From the NCBI GenBank assembly GCA_026982835.1, contig JALSGI010000560.1:1-14420 (forward strand): a stretch of 14,420 bases of DNA, read 5' to 3'. Below, one piece after another: positions 6,902 through 13,523 of this stretch; the first letter of the stretch is position 1, and every line of letters starts with the position of its first letter. Origin of the DNA: Planctomycetota bacterium. Lineage in GTDB: Bacteria; Planctomycetota; Planctomycetia; Pirellulales; S012-138. Position numbers and translations under genes: made by a program. Under the pieces are notes generated by a model. It had not been told where the DNA came from, searched no databases, and saw only the letters and a list, made by a program, of their open reading frames with translations.

Positions 6902-7241
6902 GGGGATGGGGGCATGGAGGCGTGGAGGAGAACGGCTTGCGGCTTGCGCCGTGCGAATTGTGGCCTGCGCCAGAGCTGCCGCTTCAGGGCGAGAACAAAG
7001 AGCCCCCCGCGTAAGCGGGGGGAGTCCCTGGAACAAGCCGCCGGTTTTGCATCCGGCGAGCCGCCAGCTTCAGCTGGCGGAGAGGATCGACAAAGCATGT
7101 GTTTATTCGGCTCTCCCCGGGCCCCAAGTCCGGGGAGAGCCGGGAGCTTTAGCTCCCGGTTGCTTCGACCAAAGCAACTGTCAACGCGGTTCAAAACAAC
7201 CGCGTGCTCGCGCACGCGGCTCGCTGGTGCTTCCGCACCGG
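6902..7241 (-). repeat. Multi-hairpin mosaic element, copy 2 (inverted)
   Basis: Homologous to copies 1 and 3 but in the opposite orientation, between two co-oriented genes. Palindromes in order: 7003-7022 (arm CCCCCCGC, loop GTAA), 7039-7058 (arm CGCCGGTT, loop TTGC, one mismatch), 7061-7080 (arm CCGCCAGC, loop TTCA), 7109-7141 (12-bp stem GGCTCTCCCCGG, 9-base loop), 7140-7159 (arm CCGGGAGC, loop TTTA), 7159-7178 (arm GTTGCTT, 6-base loop), 7200-7219 (arm CCGCGTGC, loop TCGC) and 7224-7241 (arm CTGGTGC, loop TTCC, one G.T pair). The purine tract with 8-base periodicity is at 6908-6931 and the block around GTGCGAATTGTGGCCTGCGCC at 6951-6971. If a transcript runs from the upstream gene it would carry all of these as a structured leader for the PVC gene. 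Confidence 0.8.
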
Positions 7242-7308
7242 TACAAGAACGAACGACAATCCGCTCGCGGAATAACCACGAAACCAATGGCAAAAACGCT
7301 ATTCCCCC

Positions 7309-7317
7309 GGAGGAGGT
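7309..7317 (+). promoter_or_regulatory. Strong Shine-Dalgarno deciding a GTG start
   Basis: GGAGGAGGT ends 5 bases before GTG at 7323-7325. It selects this GTG over the in-frame ATG at 7287 and over the open frame extending back to 6906, which would run through the hairpin element and displace the signal peptide. Confidence 0.85.
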
Positions 7318-7322
7318 CGAGC

Positions 7323-10300
7323 GTGAACAAGTTTTCCGCCCTGCTAGGTTTGCTTCTGGTGGTCTTCGTTTCCGCCTGGGCGGCTCCCGGGTCGGTGGCC
7401 CAGGAGCTGGTCAAAGAAGAGGACGTGCCGCTTGACGTCAATGCGGACTTCAGCCGCTTCCTGCCCCGCATCCCGCCCAAAAGCCCGCAGGAAGCACTCA
7501 AAACGTTCCAGACGCTGCCCGGGTTCGAGGTGCAACTGGCCGCTTGCGAGCCGCAGGTGGTCGATCCGGTGGCCGTGGACTTCGACCACCGCGGGCGGAT
7601 GTACGTGGTGTGCATGGTGGGCTACAGCGAACAGGGGGAGGAGCACCTGGGCCAGGTGCGGCGGCTGGAAGACCGCGACGGCGACGGCTTTTTCGAGACC
7701 AGCGTGGTGTTCGCCGCCGGGTTGTCCTGGCCCACGGCCGTGCTGTGCTACGGACGGGGCGTTTTCGTCGGGGCAGCCCCTGATGTGTGGTACATGGAAG
7801 ATACCGACGGGGACGGGCGGGCCGACGTGCGGGTGAAGGTGCTTACCGGGTTTTCGCGTGCCAACGTGCAAGGGCTGCTCAACTCGTTTCGCTGGGGGCT
7901 GGACAACCGCCTGCATGGGGCCACCGGCACGGCCGGGGGCGTGGTGCGGGCAGTGCTGAAGGAAGGGGCCAAGCCACTCAATCTGCGAGGGCGCGATTTC
8001 GCCTACGATCCCCGCACCCACGCCCTGGAAGCCACCAGCGGCGGAGCCCAGCACGGCATGTGCTTCGACGACTGGGGCCGCAAGTTCGACTGCTCCAACA
8101 GCAACCACATCCAGTTGATCTACTACGAGCTGCGTTACGCGGCCCGAAACCCCTACCTGGCCCCGCCAGGCCCGCGGGCCAGCATCGCCGCCGACGGACC
8201 GCAGGCCGAAGTATTCCGCATCAGCCCCGTCGAGCCTTGGCGGGTGGTGCGGACCAAGCTGCGTCGGGCCGGGGTGGTGCGTGGCATCGTCGAAGGCGGG
8301 GGCCGCCCGGCCGGATACTTCACCTCCGCCACCGGCATTACCATCTACCGCGGCCACGCCTGGGAAAAACAATACCGCGGTCAGGCGCTGGTGGGCGACG
8401 TGGGCTCCAACATCGTGCATCGCAAGGTGCTTCAGCCCCAGGGGGTGGGCTTTCGGGCCTACCGGGTGGACAAACAGCGCGAGTTTCTGGCCTCGACCGA
8501 CATCTGGTTCCGCCCCGTCCAGTTCGCCAATGCCCCGGACGGCTGCCTCTATGTGCTGGACATGTACCGCGAGGTGATCGAGCACCCGCTGTCGCTGCCG
8601 CCGATGATCAAAAAGCACCTGGATCTGACCAGCGGGCGCGACCGGGGGCGCATCTGGCGGATCGCCCCGGCGGGCTTTCGCCCGCGGCCGGTGCCCGATG
8701 TGTCGCAGTTGCCGCTGGAGGAGCTGGTCGCATTGCTGGCCCACCCCAACGCCTGGCATCGCACGCAGGCGGCCAAGCGGATTTACCGCCAGCAGTTGAA
8801 AGAAGCCGTGCCGCTCTTGAAAAAGCTGCTTTTCCAAAGCAGCTCGCCGCTGGGGCGATTGCACGCCTTGTATGCTCTGGACGGCCTGGGGGCTCTGGAT
8901 GCCAAGCTGCTACTGCGCGGGCTCGAAGACCCGCACCCGGGCGTGCGGGAGCACGCCGTGCGACTAAGCGAGCCGCTTTTGCCCCGGGATGAGCAGCTCC
9001 AGCGGCGCGTCGTGGCCCTGGCCGGGGATAAAAACACGCGCGTGCGCTACCAGGTGGCTTTTTCGCTGGGCTACGTGCCCCGGCCCCGGCGCTGGGAGGC
9101 CCTGGCCCGACTGGTGCAAAGCGACGGGCAGGATCGCTACTTTCAGGTGGCCATCCTCAGCTCCGTGGAACGCTATCCCGGGGAGTTCCTGGCCCACCTG
9201 GCCCAGGCACACCCCCGCAAGCTGTTCACCCGGCCCAAGCTGCGGGCCGTGGCCGTGCAATTGATCCAGCAGGTGGGCCGAAGCGGCAGCCCCGAGCAGC
9301 TTCGGCCCGTGGTGCAAACCATCCTGGCCCAGCAAAAGCAATCGCTGCTGCAAGGGCAGATGCTGGTACAATTGGCCGGGGGGCTGGGGCTTCAGGGGCC
9401 CCGGCTTCGCAAGCGCCTGGCCCAGGTCCACCCTGGGGCCGACGAGCTGATCGAGCGGCTCATCCGCCAGGCGTTGGATCGGGCCAGCGATGCGAAAAGC
9501 CCTGCGGCGGAGCGGGCACGCTGGATCGCTCTGCTTCGGCTTTCCGGCTACGAGCAGGTGGGCGGGGCCGTGGCCGGATGGCTCGACCCGCGCGAGCCGC
9601 ATGCGGTGCAGGCCGCGGCACTGGAAGTGCTCGGCTCGTTCCGCCACGCCAAAGTGCCCCAGGAAATCCTGGCCCGGTGGAAGACGCTTTCGCCCCGCTT
9701 GCGCAAGCGGGCCGTGGAGCTTTTCTTCAGCCGCGCTTCCTGGTTGCAAACCTTGCTGGCCCAAGGCGTGGCCGCCGGCACCGTGCGCCCGGGCGAGCTG
9801 AGTGTGGCCCAGTGGCAATTGCTATTGCGGCACCCCGATGCGGCAGTCCGTCGCGCAGCCGGCAAGCTCTACCGCAAGGCCACCGGCAGCCGGGCGCAGG
9901 TGGTGGCCAAGTACCGCCCCGCCCTGCAAGCCAAGGGCGACGTCCGGCGGGGGCGGGAGCTTTTCCGCAAGCACTGCTCGGCCTGCCATCGCCTGGAAGG
10001 CCAGGGGCACGAGCTGGGACCCAACCTGGCGGCGATGAAGAACCGCGGGCCAGAAGCCATCCTGGTCAACGTGCTGGACCCCAACCGCGAGGTCAATCCC
10101 GAGTTCATCAACTACCTGGTCGTGACCGACGACGGGCGCACGCACACGGGAATGATCCGCGGCGAATCGGCCACCGGCGTGACCCTGGTGCGCGAAGAAG
10201 GCAAGCAAGTGACCCTGCTTCGCAGCCGTATCGAGGTGATGCAAAGCACCGGCATGTCGCTGATGCCCGAAGGGCTGGAAAAACAGCTCTCCGTGCAGGA

Positions 10301-10340
10301 CATGGCCGACCTGCTGGCCTACCTGATGCAGGTGAAGTAA
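7323..10340 (+). CDS. PVC-type secreted protein: beta-propeller, HEAT repeats and haem c domain
   Basis: 1005 residues. A Sec signal peptide (about 1-26) is followed by a beta-propeller dehydrogenase-like domain (about 60-450) with the family motifs GGAQHGMCFDDWGRKF, VGDVGSNIVHRK and WFRPVQFANAPDG. Two DxDxDG calcium-type loops lie at D117-G122 (DRDGDGFFE) and D160-D168 (DTDGDGRAD). HEAT-like helical repeats span about 461-860. The C-terminal cytochrome c domain has CSACH (C885, C888, H889) and a probable axial Met in MPEG (M981). This architecture corresponds to the planctomycete families known as membrane-bound dehydrogenase domain (TIGR02604) plus haem-binding domain (TIGR02603). A periplasmic electron-transfer or sugar-oxidation role is suspected for the family but unproven. 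The ceramidase-like gene follows 40 bases later, so the two are probably one transcript. Confidence 0.95.
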   Translation: MNKFSALLGLLLVVFVSAWAAPGSVAQELVKEEDVPLDVNADFSRFLPRIPPKSPQEALKTFQTLPGFEVQLAACEPQVVDPVAVDFDHRGRMYVVCMVGYSEQGEEHLGQVRRLEDRDGDGFFETSVVFAAGLSWPTAVLCYGRGVFVGAAPDVWYMEDTDGDGRADVRVKVLTGFSRANVQGLLNSFRWGLDNRLHGATGTAGGVVRAVLKEGAKPLNLRGRDFAYDPRTHALEATSGGAQHGMCFDDWGRKFDCSNSNHIQLIYYELRYAARNPYLAPPGPRASIAADGPQAEVFRISPVEPWRVVRTKLRRAGVVRGIVEGGGRPAGYFTSATGITIYRGHAWEKQYRGQALVGDVGSNIVHRKVLQPQGVGFRAYRVDKQREFLASTDIWFRPVQFANAPDGCLYVLDMYREVIEHPLSLPPMIKKHLDLTSGRDRGRIWRIAPAGFRPRPVPDVSQLPLEELVALLAHPNAWHRTQAAKRIYRQQLKEAVPLLKKLLFQSSSPLGRLHALYALDGLGALDAKLLLRGLEDPHPGVREHAVRLSEPLLPRDEQLQRRVVALAGDKNTRVRYQVAFSLGYVPRPRRWEALARLVQSDGQDRYFQVAILSSVERYPGEFLAHLAQAHPRKLFTRPKLRAVAVQLIQQVGRSGSPEQLRPVVQTILAQQKQSLLQGQMLVQLAGGLGLQGPRLRKRLAQVHPGADELIERLIRQALDRASDAKSPAAERARWIALLRLSGYEQVGGAVAGWLDPREPHAVQAAALEVLGSFRHAKVPQEILARWKTLSPRLRKRAVELFFSRASWLQTLLAQGVAAGTVRPGELSVAQWQLLLRHPDAAVRRAAGKLYRKATGSRAQVVAKYRPALQAKGDVRRGRELFRKHCSACHRLEGQGHELGPNLAAMKNRGPEAILVNVLDPNREVNPEFINYLVVTDDGRTHTGMIRGESATGVTLVREEGKQVTLLRSRIEVMQSTGMSLMPEGLEKQLSVQDMADLLAYLMQVK

Positions 10341-10363
10341 CCCCCGTCGCGTAAATCCCCCGG

Positions 10364-10371
10364 TAAGGAGG
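10364..10371 (+). promoter_or_regulatory. Shine-Dalgarno of the ceramidase-like gene
   Basis: TAAGGAGG, 9 bases before the ATG at 10381. It lies within the 40-base gap after the PVC gene and supports coupled expression from one transcript. Confidence 0.85.
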
Positions 10372-10380
10372 AACCCTGCC

Positions 10381-11793
10381 ATGCAACGCACTGGCCGCCG
10401 CATGTTTGTGCTTTCCCTGGCAGCCGCCGCAGCGCTGGGCCTTGGCCCCCTGGCCGCAGCCCAGGAAAAACCCGCCTGGCAGGCCGGCGTGGCCCGAGTG
10501 AAAATCACCCCGGAAAAACCCATCTGGATGTCCGGCTATGCCGCCCGCAACCGCCCGGCCGAAGGGAAGCTCACCGAGCTTTGGGCCAAAGCACTGGTGT
10601 TGCAGGATGCCAAGGGACGGCGCGTGGTGCTGGTCACACTGGACCTGGTGGGCGTGGACCGGCGCTTTGGACTGGAAGTGCGGCAACGAATCGCCCGGGA
10701 GCTTGGCGTGCCGCTTGCCGCCGTGGCTTTGAACTGCTCGCACACGCACACCGGCCCGGTGGTGGGCGAAAACCTGCGTCCCACCTACGCACTGGATGAA
10801 GAACAAACGCAACAGATCGCCCAATACACCCGATGGCTCAAAGGGCGCGTGGTGCAGGCGGCCCGGCAAGCTGCCGCCGCCCTGGCCCCGGCCCGGGTGG
10901 GCTGGACCGAGGGCCGGGCCACCTTTGCCGTCAATCGTCGCAACAACCGCGAAGCGGACGTGCCCCGGCTGCGCCGCCAGGGCAAGCTGCGCGGCCCGGT
11001 CGATCATCGCGTGCCGGTGCTGGTGGTCCAGTCGCTCCAGGGCAAGCTCAAAGCGGTGGTAGCCGGTTATGCCTGCCACGCCACCGTGTTGAGCTTCTAC
11101 CTGTGGTCGGGGGACTATCCGGGCTTTTTCCAGCTGGCCCTGGAAGAAGATCATCCCGGCGCGGTGGCCCTGTTCGTGGCCGGCTGCGGCGGGGACCAGA
11201 ACCCGCTGCCGCGGCGCAAGGTGGAGTACGCCAAAGAATATGGCCGCCGCCTGGCCGATGCGGTCAACCAGGCCATGAAGAAAGGCTTGCAGCCCCTGAA
11301 GCCCACGCTGGAGTTCCAGTACCGCGAGGTGCCGCTGGCCCTGGCCCATGTGCCCAGCCGCCGGGAACTGCAGCAGGACCTGAAAAGCAAAAACGTTTAC
11401 ATCGTCCGCCGGGCCAAGTTGCTGCTGGAGCAGTTGGACCGCCAGGGACGCATCCCCGGCGAGTACCCCTATCCGGTGCAGTCCTGGCTCTTGGGCGGCG
11501 AGTTGCTGTGGGTGTTCTTGGGCGGCGAGGTGGTGGTGGACTATTCGCTGCGGCTGCACCGCGAGTTGGAAGGGCCGCTGTGGGTGGCCGGCTACAGCAA
11601 CGACGTGATGGCCTACATCCCTTCGCTGCGCGTGCTGCGCGAGGGGGGCTACGAGGGGGCCCGGGCCATGATCTACTACGGGTTGCCCTCGCCCTGGGCC
11701 TCGGACGTGGAGCTGCGTGTGGTGGAGGAAGTGCACCGCCAGGCGCGCCTGCTGGGCCGCAAAGTAAGGCAGACGGCAGGCAACCAGCGTTGA
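10381..11793 (+). CDS. Secreted neutral/alkaline ceramidase N-terminal domain protein
   Basis: 470 residues with a signal peptide (about 1-28). It contains RRMFVL at R6-R7, so either Tat or Sec export is possible. It belongs to the neutral ceramidase superfamily: SHTHTGP (H121, H123), CHAT (H233), GGEVVVD (E383) and GYSNDVMAYIPS (Y405, Y412) match the regions that supply the zinc ligands His, His, Glu and Tyr in bacterial ceramidase. The family's nucleophile motif, GDVSPN with its Ser, here reads G271-D272-Q273-N274-P275, so the nucleophile appears to be missing. The C-terminal immunoglobulin-like domain of true ceramidases is also absent, the protein ending about 55 residues after the last metal motif. 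The product is probably a periplasmic metal-dependent hydrolase acting on something other than ceramide. Strong ribosome site; second gene after the haem-binding protein, with a convergent neighbour downstream. Confidence 0.87.
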   Translation: MQRTGRRMFVLSLAAAAALGLGPLAAAQEKPAWQAGVARVKITPEKPIWMSGYAARNRPAEGKLTELWAKALVLQDAKGRRVVLVTLDLVGVDRRFGLEVRQRIARELGVPLAAVALNCSHTHTGPVVGENLRPTYALDEEQTQQIAQYTRWLKGRVVQAARQAAAALAPARVGWTEGRATFAVNRRNNREADVPRLRRQGKLRGPVDHRVPVLVVQSLQGKLKAVVAGYACHATVLSFYLWSGDYPGFFQLALEEDHPGAVALFVAGCGGDQNPLPRRKVEYAKEYGRRLADAVNQAMKKGLQPLKPTLEFQYREVPLALAHVPSRRELQQDLKSKNVYIVRRAKLLLEQLDRQGRIPGEYPYPVQSWLLGGELLWVFLGGEVVVDYSLRLHRELEGPLWVAGYSNDVMAYIPSLRVLREGGYEGARAMIYYGLPSPWASDVELRVVEEVHRQARLLGRKVRQTAGNQR

Positions 11794-11850
11794 GCTCCAG
11801 CACACCCAGACGCATCGTGTAGGGTGAGAATCAGCGCTTGTTCTTGCATC
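11794..11850. other. Short unassigned intergenic stretch
   Basis: After the ceramidase-like stop codon. No gene, and no hairpin followed by a T-run was seen, so if transcription ends here it is by another route or within the hairpin element that follows. Confidence 0.4.
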
Positions 11851-12255
11851 GGCCAGCCGCGTGCGTGAGCACGCGGTTGTTTGCGTGCCGGCTGGTGCTT
11901 GGTTCGAAGCAACCGGGAGCTGATGTTCCCGGCTGGCCGTGACGAGCAAGAATCGACGCTCGTTCTTGCTCCGGCGAGCCCCGGGCTTTAGCCCGGGGAG
12001 AGCCGAATAAGCGCTTTTGGTTGTTCTCCTCCGCCAGCTAAAGCTGGCGGCTCGCCATTCAACCGCCGGCTGAAGCCGGCGGCTCGCCGGTTGCAAGAAT
12101 TGGCGCTTGTTCTTGCCCGGTGCGGAAGCACCCGCGCAAGGCGCAGGCCGCATGGCGCAAGCCGATTCCGTCTCTCCCCGCACTGACGTGCGGGGCTCTG
12201 GATCCCTCCAAGCCCCCAAGCCCCCACGCCTCCAAGCCTCCGGTGCGGAAGCACC
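11851..12255 (+). repeat. Multi-hairpin mosaic element, copy 3 (largest)
   Basis: Fills the gap between convergent genes. Palindromes with 8-bp arms and 4-base loops: 11857-11876 (CCGCGTGC, GTGA), 11913-11932 (CCGGGAGC, TGAT, one G.T pair), 11979-11998 (CCCCGGGC, TTTA), 12031-12050 (CCGCCAGC, TAAA), 12063-12082 (CCGCCGGC, TGAA) and 12176-12195 (CCCCGCAC, TGAC). At 12085-12105, arms CGCCGGTT and AATTGGCG pair with two G.T pairs around a 5-base loop. Longer-looped stems are 11944-11971 (9 bp, GAGCAAGAA) and 12093-12116 (7 bp, GCAAGAA). Two 5-bp stems GGTGC with loop GGAA lie at 12119-12132 and 12242-12255. Linkers around GAGAGCCGAATAAGCG and TGTTCTCCTCCGCCAGC match copy 1, and the order on the 5' side matches copy 2 inverted. 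No T-runs follow the stems, so they do not look like ordinary terminators. Confidence 0.82.
12202..12241 (-). repeat. Five tandem 8-base G-rich units
   Basis: On the minus strand the units read GGAGGCTT, GGAGGCGT, GGGGGCTT, GGGGGCTT and GGAGGGAT. Shorter related tracts end the other two element copies (1456-1469 and 6908-6931). Four or more G-runs in a row with 3-base spacers make a G-quadruplex on the minus strand possible; that is inference from composition. Confidence 0.75.
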
Positions 12256-12289
12256 CGCCGCACCAGCGCACGGCGCAAGCCGTAAGCCA

Positions 12290-13372
12290 TCAATTCAGCA
12301 AGTATCCAATTAGCCCCAGTGCCATCAGCACTGCCAGGATCACGCCCACGAAAATGCTGATCTTGATCCACGACAACGGCTTGTCCCCGGTGGCCTTGCC
12401 CGTCTGCCCGTTGAGCACGAACCGGTACAACCGCCCCTGGTAGCGGTAGGCCAGCAAATAGACCGGCAGCAGGATCAGGTCGGAGTTTACCTGGCTGAAC
12501 TCCGACTGGACCGACAAACCGCGGTGGGTGTCCCCGGGCAGGAAGTCGGCCACTTCCTCCACCAGCAGCTTGTGGAAGAAGTCCAGGCACCGTTGCTGGG
12601 CTTCTTCCTGTTCCACCGTGTATTCTTCGGCCAGCCATCCGGCCAGGTACCCCGGCTGGAACCGCTTCAGGGCCGTAAGTTGAAACGGCTTGATCTCCTC
12701 GGCCACTTCCTGCGGCAGGCCGCGACTGCCCGAAACCAGGTAGCCGCTCACGTAGCGATGATACAAGCCGGAAAGGTGCCACCATTCGGTTTCCCGCACT
12801 TGCCGGGTGCGCGTGACCGGCTTGCCGTTTTCGTAAGTGGTGTAGGTTTCGGTGCGGTACCAGTATTCGCCGATTTCGGCGTTCCAGCGGCACTGGGCCA
12901 AGGCGGAGAAGGACCAAAAGGGGATATAAACTCCGCGGAGTTTTTCAGCCACGCGGGCCGCCTGGGCCAGATCGGAGGGGCGGAACCAGTTCCCTCGGGC
13001 CAGCCACTGCTGAAAGCGCTGCCACGCCTGCTGGGGTGTGATGGCAAACCCGATAACGAACTCCACCTCGTGGCGGCCTTTCTCGGGCGAAAAAGGCATC
13101 ACGTAGGTGGAATCGCAAAACGGGCACACGTAGCTGCGCTGTTGTTGCTCGGTGGCCACCTCCGCCCCGCAGTTGCGGCAGCGGAAGTACTGCCGGGCCG
13201 CCTGGGGGGCTGTCTCCTTGCGGGGAAGATGATAGCCGCAGGAGGAGCAGAACTCGTCCAGCGCATCGACCGGCTCGCCACACTGCGGGCAGGTCGTGGC
13301 GGCCGCGGCCAGTTGCTGCATATCGGCGGTTTGTTCCTGGCCTGCCGGGATCGCGGAGGGTTGAGGGTTCAT
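12290..13372 (-). CDS. Double zinc-ribbon membrane-anchored protein of unknown function
   Basis: 360 residues. Two N-terminal zinc ribbons are visible: C28-x2-C31 with C42-x2-C45, and C65-x2-C68 with C83-x2-C86. A central soluble region (about 100-330) is rich in aromatic residues, with YIPFWSF near 150 and RFVLNGQTGKATGDKP near 315-330. One transmembrane helix lies at about 335-358 at the very C-terminus (ISIFVGVILAVLMALGLIGY), so the bulk probably faces the cytoplasm as a tail-anchored protein. The GQTGK...GDKP phrase recurs in uncharacterised bacterial zinc-ribbon proteins, as I remember them, but no function follows from it. It is convergent with the ceramidase-like gene across the largest hairpin element and divergent from the endonuclease IV gene. 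The start at 13372 lacks a strong ribosome site. Confidence 0.8.
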   Translation of the reverse strand: MNPQPSAIPAGQEQTADMQQLAAAATTCPQCGEPVDALDEFCSSCGYHLPRKETAPQAARQYFRCRNCGAEVATEQQQRSYVCPFCDSTYVMPFSPEKGRHEVEFVIGFAITPQQAWQRFQQWLARGNWFRPSDLAQAARVAEKLRGVYIPFWSFSALAQCRWNAEIGEYWYRTETYTTYENGKPVTRTRQVRETEWWHLSGLYHRYVSGYLVSGSRGLPQEVAEEIKPFQLTALKRFQPGYLAGWLAEEYTVEQEEAQQRCLDFFHKLLVEEVADFLPGDTHRGLSVQSEFSQVNSDLILLPVYLLAYRYQGRLYRFVLNGQTGKATGDKPLSWIKISIFVGVILAVLMALGLIGYLLN

Positions 13373-13433
13373 CGCTTCTGCCGATCTGCGGAGGGAACTT
13401 CCGGGGCTGCTCGTCGTCCGGGGCGAAAAGGCC

Positions 13434-13439
13434 TATAAT
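13434..13439 (+). promoter_or_regulatory. Candidate -10 box of the endonuclease IV gene
   Basis: A perfect TATAAT stands 84 bases before the ATG at 13524, within GC-rich surroundings. No good -35 hexamer lies 16-18 bases upstream, so this is supported by the -10 match and position only. Confidence 0.45.
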
Positions 13440-13468
13440 CGCTTGCTTACCGGGTTGGTCGATTCCAC

Positions 13469-13496
13469 GGGTCCCGTTGCTGTCCCCTGGGGACCC
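13469..13496 (+). promoter_or_regulatory. Leader hairpin of the endonuclease IV gene
   Basis: A 7-bp stem (GGGTCCC at 13469-13475 with GGGACCC at 13490-13496) encloses a 14-base loop. It can alternatively fold as two smaller odd palindromes (13467-13477 and 13482-13494). It lies between the candidate -10 box and the start codon. There is no T-run, so it is not an evident attenuator; a role in message stability or translation is speculation. Confidence 0.35.
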
Positions 13497-13523
13497 ATTC
13501 GCCGAAAACAGGATTTTCTTGCA

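Noticed and set aside
4808..7036. 742-codon open frame on the minus strand
   Set aside because: Antisense of the GntR and second Gfo/Idh genes and running into hairpin element copy 2. No domain is recognisable.
6906..7322. Upstream extension of the PVC gene
   Set aside because: The frame is open but passes through the palindromes. The GTG at 7323 has a strong ribosome site and is followed at once by a signal peptide.
7344..8864. 506-codon open frame on the minus strand
   Set aside because: Antisense shadow of the beta-propeller domain; His/Gly-rich with no motif.
10108..12219. 703-codon open frame on the minus strand
   Set aside because: Antisense of the ceramidase-like gene and the end of the PVC gene, extending through hairpin element copy 3.
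11851..12255. CRISPR array
   Set aside because: The units are palindromes with different stem sequences at irregular spacing, with no identical direct repeats and no cas genes.
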